64,000 nucleotides of DNA from Paucibacter sp963740455 (GCA_963740455.1 CAVUEF010000006.1:124001-188000), one strand, 5' to 3'. Numbered from the stretch's first letter, positions 44,882-53,263 are shown. Notes: generated by a model not told the origin, from the sequence alone. Numbers and translations are program-made.

Positions 44882-45915
44882 AAGACCTCTACCGTGTAGC
44901 CCACCAGACTGGCATCACCCGCTTGCAGAACGGTTTGCAAGTTCAGCTGGCTCCTGGCGGCGATCGTCACTGCGGGCTTGCCCGCCACCGCAGCGCTCAC
45001 CGCAAAGTCGGACGGGCCGAGCACGCGCCGCGCCAGCAGCGCACCACTAGAGTCGGTCAGACTCAGGTCGAACGAGGGCAGCGCCAGCGCCGCAGCGGAG
45101 CGGTTGCGCAAGGTCACGGCCAGTTGGTAGTGCTTGGCGTTGCCGGGCACGCGGGTCAGCGAGCTGGCTTCCACACTGAGTGCGCTGATGCGCTGCAGGG
45201 GTCGAATCTCGCATGACAAGACCTGGCACAGCTGCTTCAGATAGATCTGCGCCTGCGGGTCGGCAGCGGCCAGCGCGTCGCGGTAGTGGAACAAGGCCTG
45301 CAGGCCCAGCACCAAGAAGAGCAGCACGCCAGCGCTGGCCCACAAGTCGCGCTGCATCGGGCTCAAGCCCCGACGCGGCTTGGCGGCATTGCGCATGAAG
45401 CTGGGCAGCGAAGGGGGCGCGTCGTCGGGGTTCGCGGCGAGGCTGTCCAGGCTCGGTGCTTGCGAATCCGAAAAATAGTCGGATGCCAGGTCGCCCGAAG
45501 GTGCGGGCGCAATGGGCGCGTCAGGAGGCGCTGGCCATTGCGACACGGGGGCCGACTCGTCTGGCTGCCGGCCGTCGTCATCGGACGTGTCGGCCGCGCT
45601 TGACACCAAGTCGTCAACGGCGGGCCGGCGCGCTTCCCAGTCTTCGTCGTCGAATGGCTGCGCTGAAACCGGCGAAACATCGACTTGACTTGCGAGGGCA
45701 GCTTCGGGCTCGACCTCGCTTGGCGCGCTGACCGGTGCCTGGGCCGGGCTTGGCCAGGGCGGCGGCGCCTCGCGCTCCAGATCGAACAACTGTTCGCGCG
45801 CGTCGAAGACCTCGGCGCAACGACCACAGCGCACCCAGCCGTCGGATACCTTCAGCTGGTCTTGCACCACGCGAAAGATGGTGCCGCAAGCAGTGCATCG
45901 GGTGGCCAGACTCAT
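44872..45915 (-). CDS. Zinc-ribbon DUF3426 membrane protein
   Basis: 347 residues. The N-terminal MJ0042-type zinc ribbon has two CxxC pairs: RCTACGTIFRVV and VRCGRCAEVFDAREQLFDL. A long acidic, Pro/Ala-rich linker follows. One membrane segment (LWASAGVLLFLVLGLQALF, about residue 190) leads to the DUF3426 domain, probably periplasmic, which ends near the C-terminus. Function is unknown. Position next to prmA and accBC is conserved in betaproteobacteria as I recall it. Confidence 0.88.
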   Translation of the reverse strand: MSLATRCTACGTIFRVVQDQLKVSDGWVRCGRCAEVFDAREQLFDLEREAPPPWPSPAQAPVSAPSEVEPEAALASQVDVSPVSAQPFDDEDWEARRPAVDDLVSSAADTSDDDGRQPDESAPVSQWPAPPDAPIAPAPSGDLASDYFSDSQAPSLDSLAANPDDAPPSLPSFMRNAAKPRRGLSPMQRDLWASAGVLLFLVLGLQALFHYRDALAAADPQAQIYLKQLCQVLSCEIRPLQRISALSVEASSLTRVPGNAKHYQLAVTLRNRSAAALALPSFDLSLTDSSGALLARRVLGPSDFAVSAAVAGKPAVTIAARSQLNLQTVLQAGDASLVGYTVEVFYP

Positions 45916-45942
45916 GCTGCGATCATGCCATGCACGGCGGCG

Positions 45943-46845
45943 CTAGGAGCGCCGCGCTGTCATCAAGATCCAACCCTCTTCCTGGTCGCTCACTTCGAGC
46001 GCGAGCCACGGCGCATAGGCGGCCTTCAGTTCATCGGCCTGTCGCTCGAGAATGCCGGCCAGTACGAGGTGCCCGCCCGGGTCCAGATGCTGGCACAGCA
46101 GCGGTGCCAGCAGCCTCAATGGCGTGGCCAGAATATTGGCCAACACGAGTGGGTAGCCGCCCTTGGCCGCGTCGGGCAGGCCAACCTTCAGGCTGGCCCG
46201 GTTCGCGCTTGCATTCGCAAGCGTGGCGGTGACGGCGGCCGGGTCGATGTCGACTGCGTCTATGCCCTGTGCGCCGAACAAGGCCGCGCCGATGGCCAGA
46301 ATGCCGGAGCCGCAGCCATAGTCGAGCACGCGCTGCCAAGTCGGCGCCAGGTCTGAATGCCTGGCAATCCAGCGCAGACACATGCGGGTGGTCGGATGCG
46401 TGCCGGTGCCAAACGCCAGGCCCGGGTCGAGCCGCATGATCTGCTCGGCCTGGGCCGGCGCCTCATGCCAGGAGGGAACGATCCAGAAGCGCTCGGTGAT
46501 TTCGACCGGCGCAAATTGCGACTGGGTCACGCGCACCCAATCCTGTTCGGGCACTTCGGTGATGGCCTGCACATGCACGCCACTGGCCCAGTCTTGCGCA
46601 AGCAGCAGCGTGGCCGCCGCAGTCGCCGCCGGCGCGTCGGGATAGAGGGCGCGCAGCACCGAACGCTGCCAGCCACCGGGCGGCACCGGCATGCCGGGCT
46701 CGCCGAACAAGGCCTGCTCGGCGGGCGTGTCGGCATCGGCGTCTTCGACCGACACCGACAGCGCGTCCAACTCCATCAGCGCATCGCTGAGCCTGTCGAC
46801 GTCATGCTCTTGCGAGATCAGCGCCAGTTCGAACAGCGCACTCAC
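45943..46845 (-). CDS. prmA: Ribosomal protein L11 methyltransferase
   Basis: 300 residues. The N-terminal substrate-recognition domain is followed by a Rossmann methyltransferase with DPGLAFGTGTHPTTRMCL, the SAM-binding VLDYGCGSGILAIGAALFGA and VLANILATPLRLLAPLL. It trimethylates ribosomal protein L11. The start overlaps the accC stop by four bases (ATGA). Confidence 0.96.
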   Translation of the reverse strand: MSALFELALISQEHDVDRLSDALMELDALSVSVEDADADTPAEQALFGEPGMPVPPGGWQRSVLRALYPDAPAATAAATLLLAQDWASGVHVQAITEVPEQDWVRVTQSQFAPVEITERFWIVPSWHEAPAQAEQIMRLDPGLAFGTGTHPTTRMCLRWIARHSDLAPTWQRVLDYGCGSGILAIGAALFGAQGIDAVDIDPAAVTATLANASANRASLKVGLPDAAKGGYPLVLANILATPLRLLAPLLCQHLDPGGHLVLAGILERQADELKAAYAPWLALEVSDQEEGWILMTARRS

Positions 46846-48191
46846 CGCTTGTGCTCCGCCAGCCAGCCTTCCAGATAATGGATGCTGGTGCCGCCCTCGA
46901 TGAACTTGGCGTCCACCATCAGTTCACGGTGCAGGGGGATGTTGGTGTGGATGCCCTCGATCACGGTTTCGCTCAGCGCCGTGCGCATGCGCGCCAGCGC
47001 CTGTTCGCGTGTGTCGCCGTGCACGATGATCTTGCCAATCATCGAGTCGTAGTGGGGCGGTACGTAGTAATTGGTATAGGCATGCGAATCCACGCGCACC
47101 CCCGGGCCGCCCGGCGGGTGCCACATCGTGATGCGGCCCGGCGACGGCGTGAAGTTGTAGGGGTCCTCGGCATTGATGCGGCACTCGATGGCGTGGCCGC
47201 GCAGCGCGATGCTGCGCTGGGTGAAGGGCAGTTTTTCGCCGGCAGCGATGCGAATCTGCAACTGTACGATGTCGATGCCGGTCACCATTTCAGTCACCGG
47301 GTGCTCGACCTGCACGCGCGTGTTCATCTCGATGAAGAAGAACTCGCCATTCTCATAAAGAAATTCGAAGGTGCCAGCGCCGCGGTAGCCCATTTTCTTG
47401 CAGGCTGCGGCGCAGCGGTCGCCGATTTTCTCGATGGCGCGGCGCGCAATGCCGGGTGCCGGGGCCTCCTCGATGATCTTCTGGTGGCGGCGCTGCATCG
47501 AGCAGTCGCGCTCTCCCAGCCACACGGCATTCTTGTACGTGTCGGCCAGTACCTGGATCTCCACATGGCGCGGGTTCTCGAGGAATTTCTCCATATAGAC
47601 CTCGGCGTTGCCAAACGCGGCGCCCGCCTCGGCCTTGGTGGTCTGCACGGCGTTGATCAGCGCGGCCTCGGTATGCACGACCCGCATGCCGCGCCCGCCG
47701 CCACCACCCGCCGCCTTGATGATGACGGGGTAGCCGACGGCGCGACCTTGGCGGACGATCTCCTTCGGGTCGTCGGGCAGGGCGCCTTCAGAGCCCGGCA
47801 CGCAGGGCACGCCGGCCTTGATCATGGCCTGCTTGGCCGACACCTTGTCGCCCATCAGACGGATCGACTCGGAGGTCGGACCGATGAAGGTGAAGCCGCT
47901 GTTTTCGACCCGCTCGGCAAAGTCGGCGTTCTCCGACAGGAATCCGTAGCCCGGATGGATGGCCTCGGCGTCGGTCACTTCGGCCGTGGCGATGATGGCC
48001 GGCATGCTCAAGTAGCTGTGGCTTGACGCCGCCGGGCCTATGCACACGGCCTCGTCGGCCAGCTTGACGTATTTGGCATCGCGGTCGGCCTCGGAATAAA
48101 CGACCACCGACTTGATGCCGAGCTCGCGGCAGGCACGCTGAATTCGCAGCGCGATCTCGCCTCGATTGGCAATCAGGATCTTTTTGAACAT
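46842..48191 (-). CDS. accC: Acetyl-CoA carboxylase biotin carboxylase subunit
   Basis: 449 residues. The ATP-grasp enzyme starts MFKKILIANRGEIALRIQRA. The glycine-rich loop is KAAGGGGGRGMRVV, the catalytic region LEFLYENGEFFFIEMNTRVQVEHPVTE (broken here for length: Glu and Arg lie in EMNTRVQVEH), and the C-terminal part shows GHAIECRINAEDP. It carboxylates the biotin of AccB. The start ATG is the third and last of three near-identical initiation regions created by a 139-bp tandem repeat (see the repeat entry); only this copy continues into the full enzyme. Confidence 0.97.
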   Translation of the reverse strand: MFKKILIANRGEIALRIQRACRELGIKSVVVYSEADRDAKYVKLADEAVCIGPAASSHSYLSMPAIIATAEVTDAEAIHPGYGFLSENADFAERVENSGFTFIGPTSESIRLMGDKVSAKQAMIKAGVPCVPGSEGALPDDPKEIVRQGRAVGYPVIIKAAGGGGGRGMRVVHTEAALINAVQTTKAEAGAAFGNAEVYMEKFLENPRHVEIQVLADTYKNAVWLGERDCSMQRRHQKIIEEAPAPGIARRAIEKIGDRCAAACKKMGYRGAGTFEFLYENGEFFFIEMNTRVQVEHPVTEMVTGIDIVQLQIRIAAGEKLPFTQRSIALRGHAIECRINAEDPYNFTPSPGRITMWHPPGGPGVRVDSHAYTNYYVPPHYDSMIGKIIVHGDTREQALARMRTALSETVIEGIHTNIPLHRELMVDAKFIEGGTSIHYLEGWLAEHKR

Positions 48192-48201
48192 ATCGCTCGG
48201 C

Positions 48202-48330
48202 TCACTCGCCCTGCATGCTGCGCATGCTGGTCAATTTGACTACGGCCGACTTCGCGTGCGCGAAGTCACCCTGCGCCGCAAGGCTGATCGCCTTGTCGCC
48301 TCGATTGGCAATCAGGATCTTTTTGAACAT
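48202..48330 (-). CDS. Decoy leader ORF 1 upstream of accC (42 codons)
   Basis: A short open frame produced by the repeat. It begins MFKKILIANRG like AccC, then continues DKAISLAAQGDFAHAKSA to end in SMRSMQGE. Its initiation region is identical to that of accC, so if accC is translated this frame should be too. Its stop codon lies 10 bases before the accC ATG, close enough for re-initiation. It may be only a by-product of duplication. Confidence 0.45.
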   Translation of the reverse strand: MFKKILIANRGDKAISLAAQGDFAHAKSAVVKLTSMRSMQGE

Positions 48331-48340
48331 ATCGCTCGGC

Positions 48341-48469
48341 TCACTCGCCCTGCATGCTGCGCATGCTGGTCAATTTGGCTACGGCCGACTTCGCGTGCGC
48401 GAAGTCACCCTGCGCCGCAAGGCTGATCGCCTTGTCGCCTCGATTGGCAATCAGGATTTTCTTGAACAT
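48341..48469 (-). CDS. Decoy leader ORF 2 upstream of accC (42 codons)
   Basis: A second copy of the decoy frame, identical in protein except Val to Ala at one position. Its MFKKIL codons use AAG/AAA in the opposite order to the other two copies. Its stop lies 10 bases before the start of decoy ORF 1, giving a chain decoy 2, decoy 1, accC with the same spacing. The start has GAGTGAGCCGAG-like context replaced by GTTGAGTGAGCC upstream. Confidence 0.4.
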   Translation of the reverse strand: MFKKILIANRGDKAISLAAQGDFAHAKSAVAKLTSMRSMQGE

Positions 48470-48538
48470 GTCGCTCGGCTCACTCAACGGCAGCAACTGC
48501 GTGCTGCCTTTCGATTCAAGGGTCAAGTCTTGCCTGCG

Positions 48539-48988
48539 CTATTCAATGATGAACAGCGCTTGACCAAACTCGACCGCCTGGCCGGCTTCACACAAGATCT
48601 TGGTGATGGTGCCGGCCCGGTCGGCATCGATTTCGTTCATGATCTTCATCGCCTCGATGATGCACACCGCCTGACCCTCCTTGACCTGGGTGCCGACTTC
48701 GACGAAAGGCTTGGCGCCGGGGTTGGGCGAGCGGTAAAAAGTGCCCACCATGGGCGACTTCACCGCATGGCCAACCTCGACCGGAGCGTCGGCCACCGCT
48801 GCCACGGCAGCCGGTGCGGGCGTGAGGGCCATCGTGCGGGGAGGTTCACCGCCAGCGGCATGGGACGCCGCCTGGACCGGTTCGGACTTGACGATGCGCA
48901 CCTTGCCTTCGGCCTCGGTGATTTCCAACTCGGAGATATTCGATTCAGACACCAGGTCGATCAGGGTCTTGAGCTTGCGCAGATCCAT
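48539..48988 (-). CDS. accB: Acetyl-CoA carboxylase biotin carboxyl carrier protein
   Basis: 149 residues. MDLRKLKTLIDLVSESNISELEI is the typical AccB start. A Pro/Ala-rich linker follows, then the biotinyl domain with the biotin lysine in IIEAMKIMNEI (about residue 115). It carries CO2 between AccC and the transferase AccAD. The usual accB-accC order is kept but the gap is 347 bases because of the tandem repeat. Confidence 0.97.
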   Translation of the reverse strand: MDLRKLKTLIDLVSESNISELEITEAEGKVRIVKSEPVQAASHAAGGEPPRTMALTPAPAAVAAVADAPVEVGHAVKSPMVGTFYRSPNPGAKPFVEVGTQVKEGQAVCIIEAMKIMNEIDADRAGTITKILCEAGQAVEFGQALFIIE

Positions 48989-49049
48989 AGGTGTTCTCCA
49001 GCAGATTTTTGTTATAGGAAAAAAGAGGGCGCTGGCCTGACTCGCGGCT

Positions 49050-49505
49050 TTACGGCCGGCGAGTTGCAGCTTGGTCGTGCGAGAGGGCGAAATCAAGCGC
49101 GAACCGATATCCGGCCGAGCCCAGACCGCAGATCACGCCGACCGCCAGTTCGGAGAAGAACGAGTGGTGGCGGAATGGCTCTCGCTGGTGGATATTGGAA
49201 AGATGAACCTCGACAAACGGCAGGGCTACCGCCGCCAAAGCGTCGCGCAAGGCGACACTGGTGTGCGTGTAGCCGGCCGGATTGATGATGATGAAAGTGG
49301 TGCCGTCGGTCTTGGCCGCCTGCACCCGGTCAATCAAGGCGCCTTCATGGTTGTCTTGAAAACACTCCAGCTTCACACCCGCATTTATCGCGATGTCCGT
49401 CAATTCTGCGTTGATCTGCGCCAAAGTCTGCGCGCCATAAACCTCGGGTTCGCGTGAACCCAGGAGGTTGAGGTTGGGGCCGTGGATGACGAGTAGCTGC
49501 TTCAA
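49050..49505 (-). CDS. aroQ: 3-dehydroquinate dehydratase type II
   Basis: 151 residues. Motifs are LLVIHGPNLNLLGSREPEVYG with the catalytic Tyr, ECFQDNHEGALIDRV, INPAGYTHTSVALRDAL and VEVHLSNIHQREPFRHHS. It makes 3-dehydroshikimate in the aromatic amino acid pathway. The start is apparently TTG at 49505: no in-frame ATG or GTG exists just upstream, and the protein is full length from there. It lies 61 bases before accB. Confidence 0.94.
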   Translation of the reverse strand: MKQLLVIHGPNLNLLGSREPEVYGAQTLAQINAELTDIAINAGVKLECFQDNHEGALIDRVQAAKTDGTTFIIINPAGYTHTSVALRDALAAVALPFVEVHLSNIHQREPFRHHSFFSELAVGVICGLGSAGYRFALDFALSHDQAATRRP

Positions 49506-49611
49506 GATAAGTTCATATTCTGATAATGCCGCAATTCGACGGCGCGATGCTGGCAGTTTAAGCCTTTTAGAATCAGATCGGCACTTTGGTCATGAAGAAG
49601 TGCTTGATTTC

Positions 49612-50169
49612 TCAGCTGGCCCATTCGACGGCCTTTGCAGCCAGTTCATCGTAGCTGCTGGCGCCCAGTTTGCGCCACAGGAGTTTCCCCGTGCGGCCTA
49701 TGACCACCGAAAAGGGCAGGCCGCCTTGCGAATTGCCCAGCGCAAGACCCAGCTCTGTGCCAGTCAAGCCGGCCAGCCCGATCGGGAAGTGAACCGGCGT
49801 GCGCTGCAAAAACTCTTGCACCGGCGCGGCGGTATCGACGGCCAAACCCAGCACTTGCCACCCTTGGCTGGCGAAGTTCCGATGGAAGCGGTCCAGGTCG
49901 GGCATCTCCTTGACGCAAGGCGGGCACCAAGTGGCCCAGAAATTGATCAGCAAGGGCTTGCCGCGCAAGTCTGCCATGTGCAGCTCGCCGCCGTCGGGCT
50001 GTGTGAAGCTGGCCATCCACAGCGATGGCGGCACCAGACCGTCCAATGGCGGGACGACTTCTTTCGGGGTCGCCAGCGAGGTGGTCGGCTGGCGATGCCA
50101 GGCCCAGGCGGCACCCAGCCCTGCGGCCGCGGCGCCGGCGCTGCCCAGCAACCAGTGGCGGCGATTCAT
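49612..50169 (-). CDS. TlpA/ResA-like periplasmic thioredoxin-fold protein
   Basis: 185 residues. The N-terminal hydrophobic segment with twin arginines (MNRRHWLLGSAGAAAAGLGAAWA) is an export signal or membrane anchor. The thioredoxin fold carries the WCPPC redox site in INFWATWCPPCVKEMPDLDRF. Such proteins reduce disulfides in apocytochrome c or other envelope proteins. Its start overlaps the upstream gene by four bases. Confidence 0.9.
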   Translation of the reverse strand: MNRRHWLLGSAGAAAAGLGAAWAWHRQPTTSLATPKEVVPPLDGLVPPSLWMASFTQPDGGELHMADLRGKPLLINFWATWCPPCVKEMPDLDRFHRNFASQGWQVLGLAVDTAAPVQEFLQRTPVHFPIGLAGLTGTELGLALGNSQGGLPFSVVIGRTGKLLWRKLGASSYDELAAKAVEWAS

Positions 50170-50771
50170 GGCAATGGCCCCATCAGTTTTTTCAATGCCT
50201 GCAAGTCACCGCGAACGCTTTCACCCTTGGCGTCGGGCTTGAGCGCGCCGCGCAAATCGTCAAAGTCGAGCACGCTCAAATGCACGGTCACCGACTCGCC
50301 CAGCGCGCTGCTGAAGGACGACAGGCTCAGCACATCGATATCCCTGCCCCGCGGTCCTGAGAGGCTGCCGACTTCGTAGTCGACGTGCTGGTTGATGAGG
50401 GCAATTTCGGCCGCCTTGGAGTCGTCGCAATAGAGCTGCAGATGCACGTTGGACAGCCTGGTGGCCGTGCCGCGCCACACCGCGCCGCTCAAATGCGGGC
50501 GGAACTCGGCCAGCCGCTGCATCCACAGGGCCGCCACTTCACGCAACGCCGCGAGTTCCTGCGGCTGCGTGTCCGCACAAAACAGGGCGATGTAGTCGCG
50601 CACCTGTTCTTCGAGCAGTTGGTTGTCGGGCAGCTCGATGCGGCGCTGTTGAGCCGGCGAAAGGTTTTTGACCGCGCGCCTCTTGGCCGGGCCATATTCC
50701 ATGCCTTCATCCACCACCAGGCGCGCAGCGGTGGCGGCAATTTCAATCGTCAGATCGGAGGCAGGAGACAT
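50166..50771 (-). CDS. Conserved hypothetical protein
   Basis: 201 residues, soluble, no signal or membrane segment. I do not recognise a domain with confidence. An N-terminal helical part with a basic patch (YGPAKRRAVKNL) is followed by a mixed alpha/beta part with HLSGAVWRGTATRLSNVHLQLYCDDSKAAEIALINQHVDYE. The gene overlaps the TlpA-like gene (ATGA), so the two are translated together. It has the base composition of its housekeeping neighbours and is probably native. Confidence 0.75.
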   Translation of the reverse strand: MSPASDLTIEIAATAARLVVDEGMEYGPAKRRAVKNLSPAQQRRIELPDNQLLEEQVRDYIALFCADTQPQELAALREVAALWMQRLAEFRPHLSGAVWRGTATRLSNVHLQLYCDDSKAAEIALINQHVDYEVGSLSGPRGRDIDVLSLSSFSSALGESVTVHLSVLDFDDLRGALKPDAKGESVRGDLQALKKLMGPLP

Positions 50772-50816
50772 GCAGGCATTCTAGGAGCCTGTCACGTCAC
50801 TTTGGCTTGAGCCGAA

Positions 50817-52160
50817 CTACACGGCTGGCTTCGTCTTGCCAGGTCGCGCTTCGAGGCGGAAGGCCTCAGGCCATTCTCGTTCGTAGCGCCCTTGCGCCTG
50901 ATCCGGGCTGCAAGAAAGCAGCGCGCGCCAGCCTGGAATCCAACGGGTGGACCACGTCAGCGGCAAAATGATCAGACCTGCCAATGCATACCATGTGGTG
51001 AGTTCCATCTTCCCGTCGGCTAGCGCGCCCAGCGCGATTCCGGTTTGCGCGGCCAGCGTGTTGAGCACCACGTGAATGGCAGCGAAGCGAGCCAGCCACG
51101 CCCTGGGCAATGCCACTCTTCGTTGGGCACGGCCGCAGAAAATTCGAATACCGAGGCACAGGTTGGCAAAGAATGCCGCGAATGCAAGCAGAACCAGGCT
51201 TTGGGCGGTCAATGCAAAGGACATCATCATCAAACCCAGCCCTACGCCATAGCCCGACAACTGACTGAGCCACCATCGATCAACACGGCGACATACCTGC
51301 TCCCCGAACGCATTTGCCAGGACCAGGCCAGCGCCACAGGATGCCTGTGTCCATCCCAATGAGGAGATGGGCCAGTTAGAGTGATGAATGGCCAGCGCCA
51401 GACAGAACCCGAAGGCCGGCACGATGAACAGCAGTTCCGCTGATGCTTGAATGACCAGCCAACGTTCGGTCTTCAGGCGCCAACGAACACGAGCCCCAGC
51501 CCGAATATCGGCGAGCCATCGGTCGATGCTGTCGCGATAGCTCCCGAATGCAAGCAGCGGTGTGGGCTCCGAGCTTGCTTCTTTGGCGAGTCGCAGCAGC
51601 ACGACTACATGTACCGCCCAAGTAAACAGCCACAAAGCGAAAACCCAGCCCAACGCTTTCACCGGGGTCGCCAACGCCAGTGCTGTTGCGGCGGCTACCG
51701 GCCCTGTCAGTCGTCCGACGGTTTGGGCCACGGACTCCCAACTCAGTGCACGCTCCAGCGTTCTGGTATCAGTAAGGTGCTGAACCATTACCCCTTGAGC
51801 GGGGATCAACAGCCCTGTGATCGCACCCGAAGCCCCAAAATACAACGACCATGCCAAGAAATCACTCGATCCACGCGCGACCAAGGTCAACGCGACTGCC
51901 AGCAGGGCCGCAAAGCACATCTCCCCAAACAAAACCACCCGAGCAGGTCCGAACCGATCTGAAGCCGGCGACAAGAGCGGCACCGCCGCGACTTGGACAA
52001 GGCCGCCGACCACCAACAGCGCTGCATAGCGCCCGGCGGGCATGGCATCCAGCAGGCACATCGGCAAGATCGCCGGTAAGACACCATGGATCAGGCTGGC
52101 AACCGCATGACTGGCCATGTATGCATATGCCCGCTTCGGCGACGTCGCGGCCCCGGTCAC
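50817..52160 (-). CDS. MFS transporter, putative exporter of the modified peptide
   Basis: 447 residues with about 12 predicted membrane helices and a central cytoplasmic loop near residue 200-230 (KEASSEPTPLLAFGSYRDS). The N-terminal half has MFS features such as the helix 2-3 loop SPASDRFGPARVV. The start ATG overlaps the stop of the SagB-like gene (ATGA), so the two are coupled. With a precursor-peptide gene at the head of the operon, export of the mature product, and self-protection, is the likely role. Uptake of a small molecule cannot be excluded. It has lower GC than its flanks. Confidence 0.85.
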   Translation of the reverse strand: MTGAATSPKRAYAYMASHAVASLIHGVLPAILPMCLLDAMPAGRYAALLVVGGLVQVAAVPLLSPASDRFGPARVVLFGEMCFAALLAVALTLVARGSSDFLAWSLYFGASGAITGLLIPAQGVMVQHLTDTRTLERALSWESVAQTVGRLTGPVAAATALALATPVKALGWVFALWLFTWAVHVVVLLRLAKEASSEPTPLLAFGSYRDSIDRWLADIRAGARVRWRLKTERWLVIQASAELLFIVPAFGFCLALAIHHSNWPISSLGWTQASCGAGLVLANAFGEQVCRRVDRWWLSQLSGYGVGLGLMMMSFALTAQSLVLLAFAAFFANLCLGIRIFCGRAQRRVALPRAWLARFAAIHVVLNTLAAQTGIALGALADGKMELTTWYALAGLIILPLTWSTRWIPGWRALLSCSPDQAQGRYEREWPEAFRLEARPGKTKPAV

Positions 52161-53212
52161 GGGCGGCCCACGTAGTTATCGAATGGACAGTACGGCCCAG
52201 TGCCGAGTCCCAACATCAGGAGTGGGTATTCTTGGCTGTCCTCGTCCAGTTCAAGCAGCCTGCGGATATCCCAATCGAAAAACATACCCGTTATCCAGGT
52301 TCGCAGGCCCTGGGCAGTTGCTAGCAGCTGAAAAGTTTGAGACAAGTGTCCGGCGTCCAGCAGTGCAACTCGGTAGGCACGAGAGTGAGGGTATTTCCAA
52401 GCCAACTTGTCGAATCGACAGGTGATAATGACCAAGGCAGACAGTTCGTCTGCCAACATCTGCCCCGCAGCCAAGTCGCCCAAGCTGAAATCCGTCGGCA
52501 ATGGTGCAAATCGGCCGAGTGCGGCTTTGTCGCTCCAGTAGTGGTAAACGCCCTCATCCAGCCCATCAACTTGCCTTGCGAACAGATAAGCCTCGCAAGA
52601 CTGTAGGGAACCCGCCGAAGGTGACGAACGGCGTCTGGTTGGCGTGGACAACCCGCGTGAGGAAAATAGCTCCTCGTCATGATCTCTATAGGCGAACGTT
52701 TCACTCAATATCGTCGCAATGACTGATGCGCTGATTACCTCCCCAGTGAATGATCGACTCGTTTTTCTGTTCGCAAGCAATTCCTTTAGGTTGGCGAGCC
52801 CGGCGGCATCTTCGCATGGGGCGTCCGGCAGGCGGGTTTCGGCACCACGCCTGTAGCTGAATGTCTCACTTGGCATGTTGCGCGATATTGAGGCGCAGTA
52901 TTCGAGATACTTGTCGCCCTGCTCCTTTGGCGCGGCCTTGTAAGTTGCTGGCCGTTCCGCACTCGTACCGACATGAAATATTCGAGAGAGGCGATCCCAA
53001 CTCCAGGCGCTCGACTTGCCGGCAACGTCCCTGAGCAATCCGGCAGAAGCAAGTTCTTCTGCTATCGGATCTGCTGAGTCGATATGGCGCTTCAGCAATG
53101 CATCCAGATACGGGGCAGACACTTCGAATTGCTCATGCGTTCGACAATTCCAAGCGACGAGTTGACCAGATTCGATCACGAATAAAACATCGTCTGAGAT
53201 CGTAAGTTCCAT
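52157..53212 (-). CDS. SagB-type FMN-dependent peptide-modifying dehydrogenase
   Basis: 351 residues. Residues ~150-351 are a nitroreductase-fold SagB domain: NRKTSRSFTGEVISASVIATIL, then RRSSPSAGSLQSCEAYLFAR, GLDEGVYHYW, DAGHLSQTFQLLATAQGL and the closing YPLLMLGLG. SagB homologues oxidise peptide azolines to azoles with FMN. The first ~140 residues (LFVIESGQLVAWNCRTHEQFEV onward) are outside the catalytic domain and might bind a leader peptide. No YcaO/SagD or SagC partner is present, so this enzyme may catalyse a different oxidation. Ribosome-binding site AAGGG sits between a strong hairpin and the start. Confidence 0.88.
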   Translation of the reverse strand: MELTISDDVLFVIESGQLVAWNCRTHEQFEVSAPYLDALLKRHIDSADPIAEELASAGLLRDVAGKSSAWSWDRLSRIFHVGTSAERPATYKAAPKEQGDKYLEYCASISRNMPSETFSYRRGAETRLPDAPCEDAAGLANLKELLANRKTSRSFTGEVISASVIATILSETFAYRDHDEELFSSRGLSTPTRRRSSPSAGSLQSCEAYLFARQVDGLDEGVYHYWSDKAALGRFAPLPTDFSLGDLAAGQMLADELSALVIITCRFDKLAWKYPHSRAYRVALLDAGHLSQTFQLLATAQGLRTWITGMFFDWDIRRLLELDEDSQEYPLLMLGLGTGPYCPFDNYVGRP

Positions 53213-53225
53213 CGTTTTCCCTTGA

Positions 53226-53254
53226 ATTGGAGGCGCGCTGCGCGCGCCTCCAAT
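53226..53254 (-). terminator. Perfect intra-operon hairpin (attenuator or leaky terminator)
   Basis: A 13-bp perfect inverted repeat, ATTGGAGGCGCGC / GCGCGCCTCCAAT with a three-base loop, starts nine bases after the stop of the 31-codon gene and ends 13 bases before the SagB-like start. No T-run follows, so it may work as a partial terminator or an mRNA stabiliser or processing site, giving more precursor than enzyme. Confidence 0.75.
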
Positions 53255-53263
53255 GACCGTCGG

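Larger units (their letters stand above)
48157..48485 (-). repeat. 139-bp tandem repeat duplicating the accC start (2.4 copies)
   Basis: The unit TCGCCTCGATTGGC...CCTTG starts at 48157, 48296 and 48435, exactly 139 bases apart. Copies 1 and 2 differ at one position by eye (TTGAC / TTGGC). The partial third copy has three differences in 51 bases, all silent in the duplicated accC codons. Each unit contains the first 11 accC codons plus its ribosome-binding region, and each full unit has a perfect hairpin GACTTCGCG-TG-CGCGAAGTC and two GCATGC palindromes. Since 139 is not a multiple of three, the copies are in different frames. Confidence 0.92.

Noticed and set aside
46851..48026. Long plus-strand open frame (391 codons) opposite accC
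   Set aside because: It is the mirror of a well-conserved gene in GC-rich DNA. Its product has no recognisable domain and accC explains the region fully.
48157..48485. CRISPR-like array between accB and accC
   Set aside because: The units are directly adjacent 139-bp copies without variable spacers, and one contains accC coding sequence.
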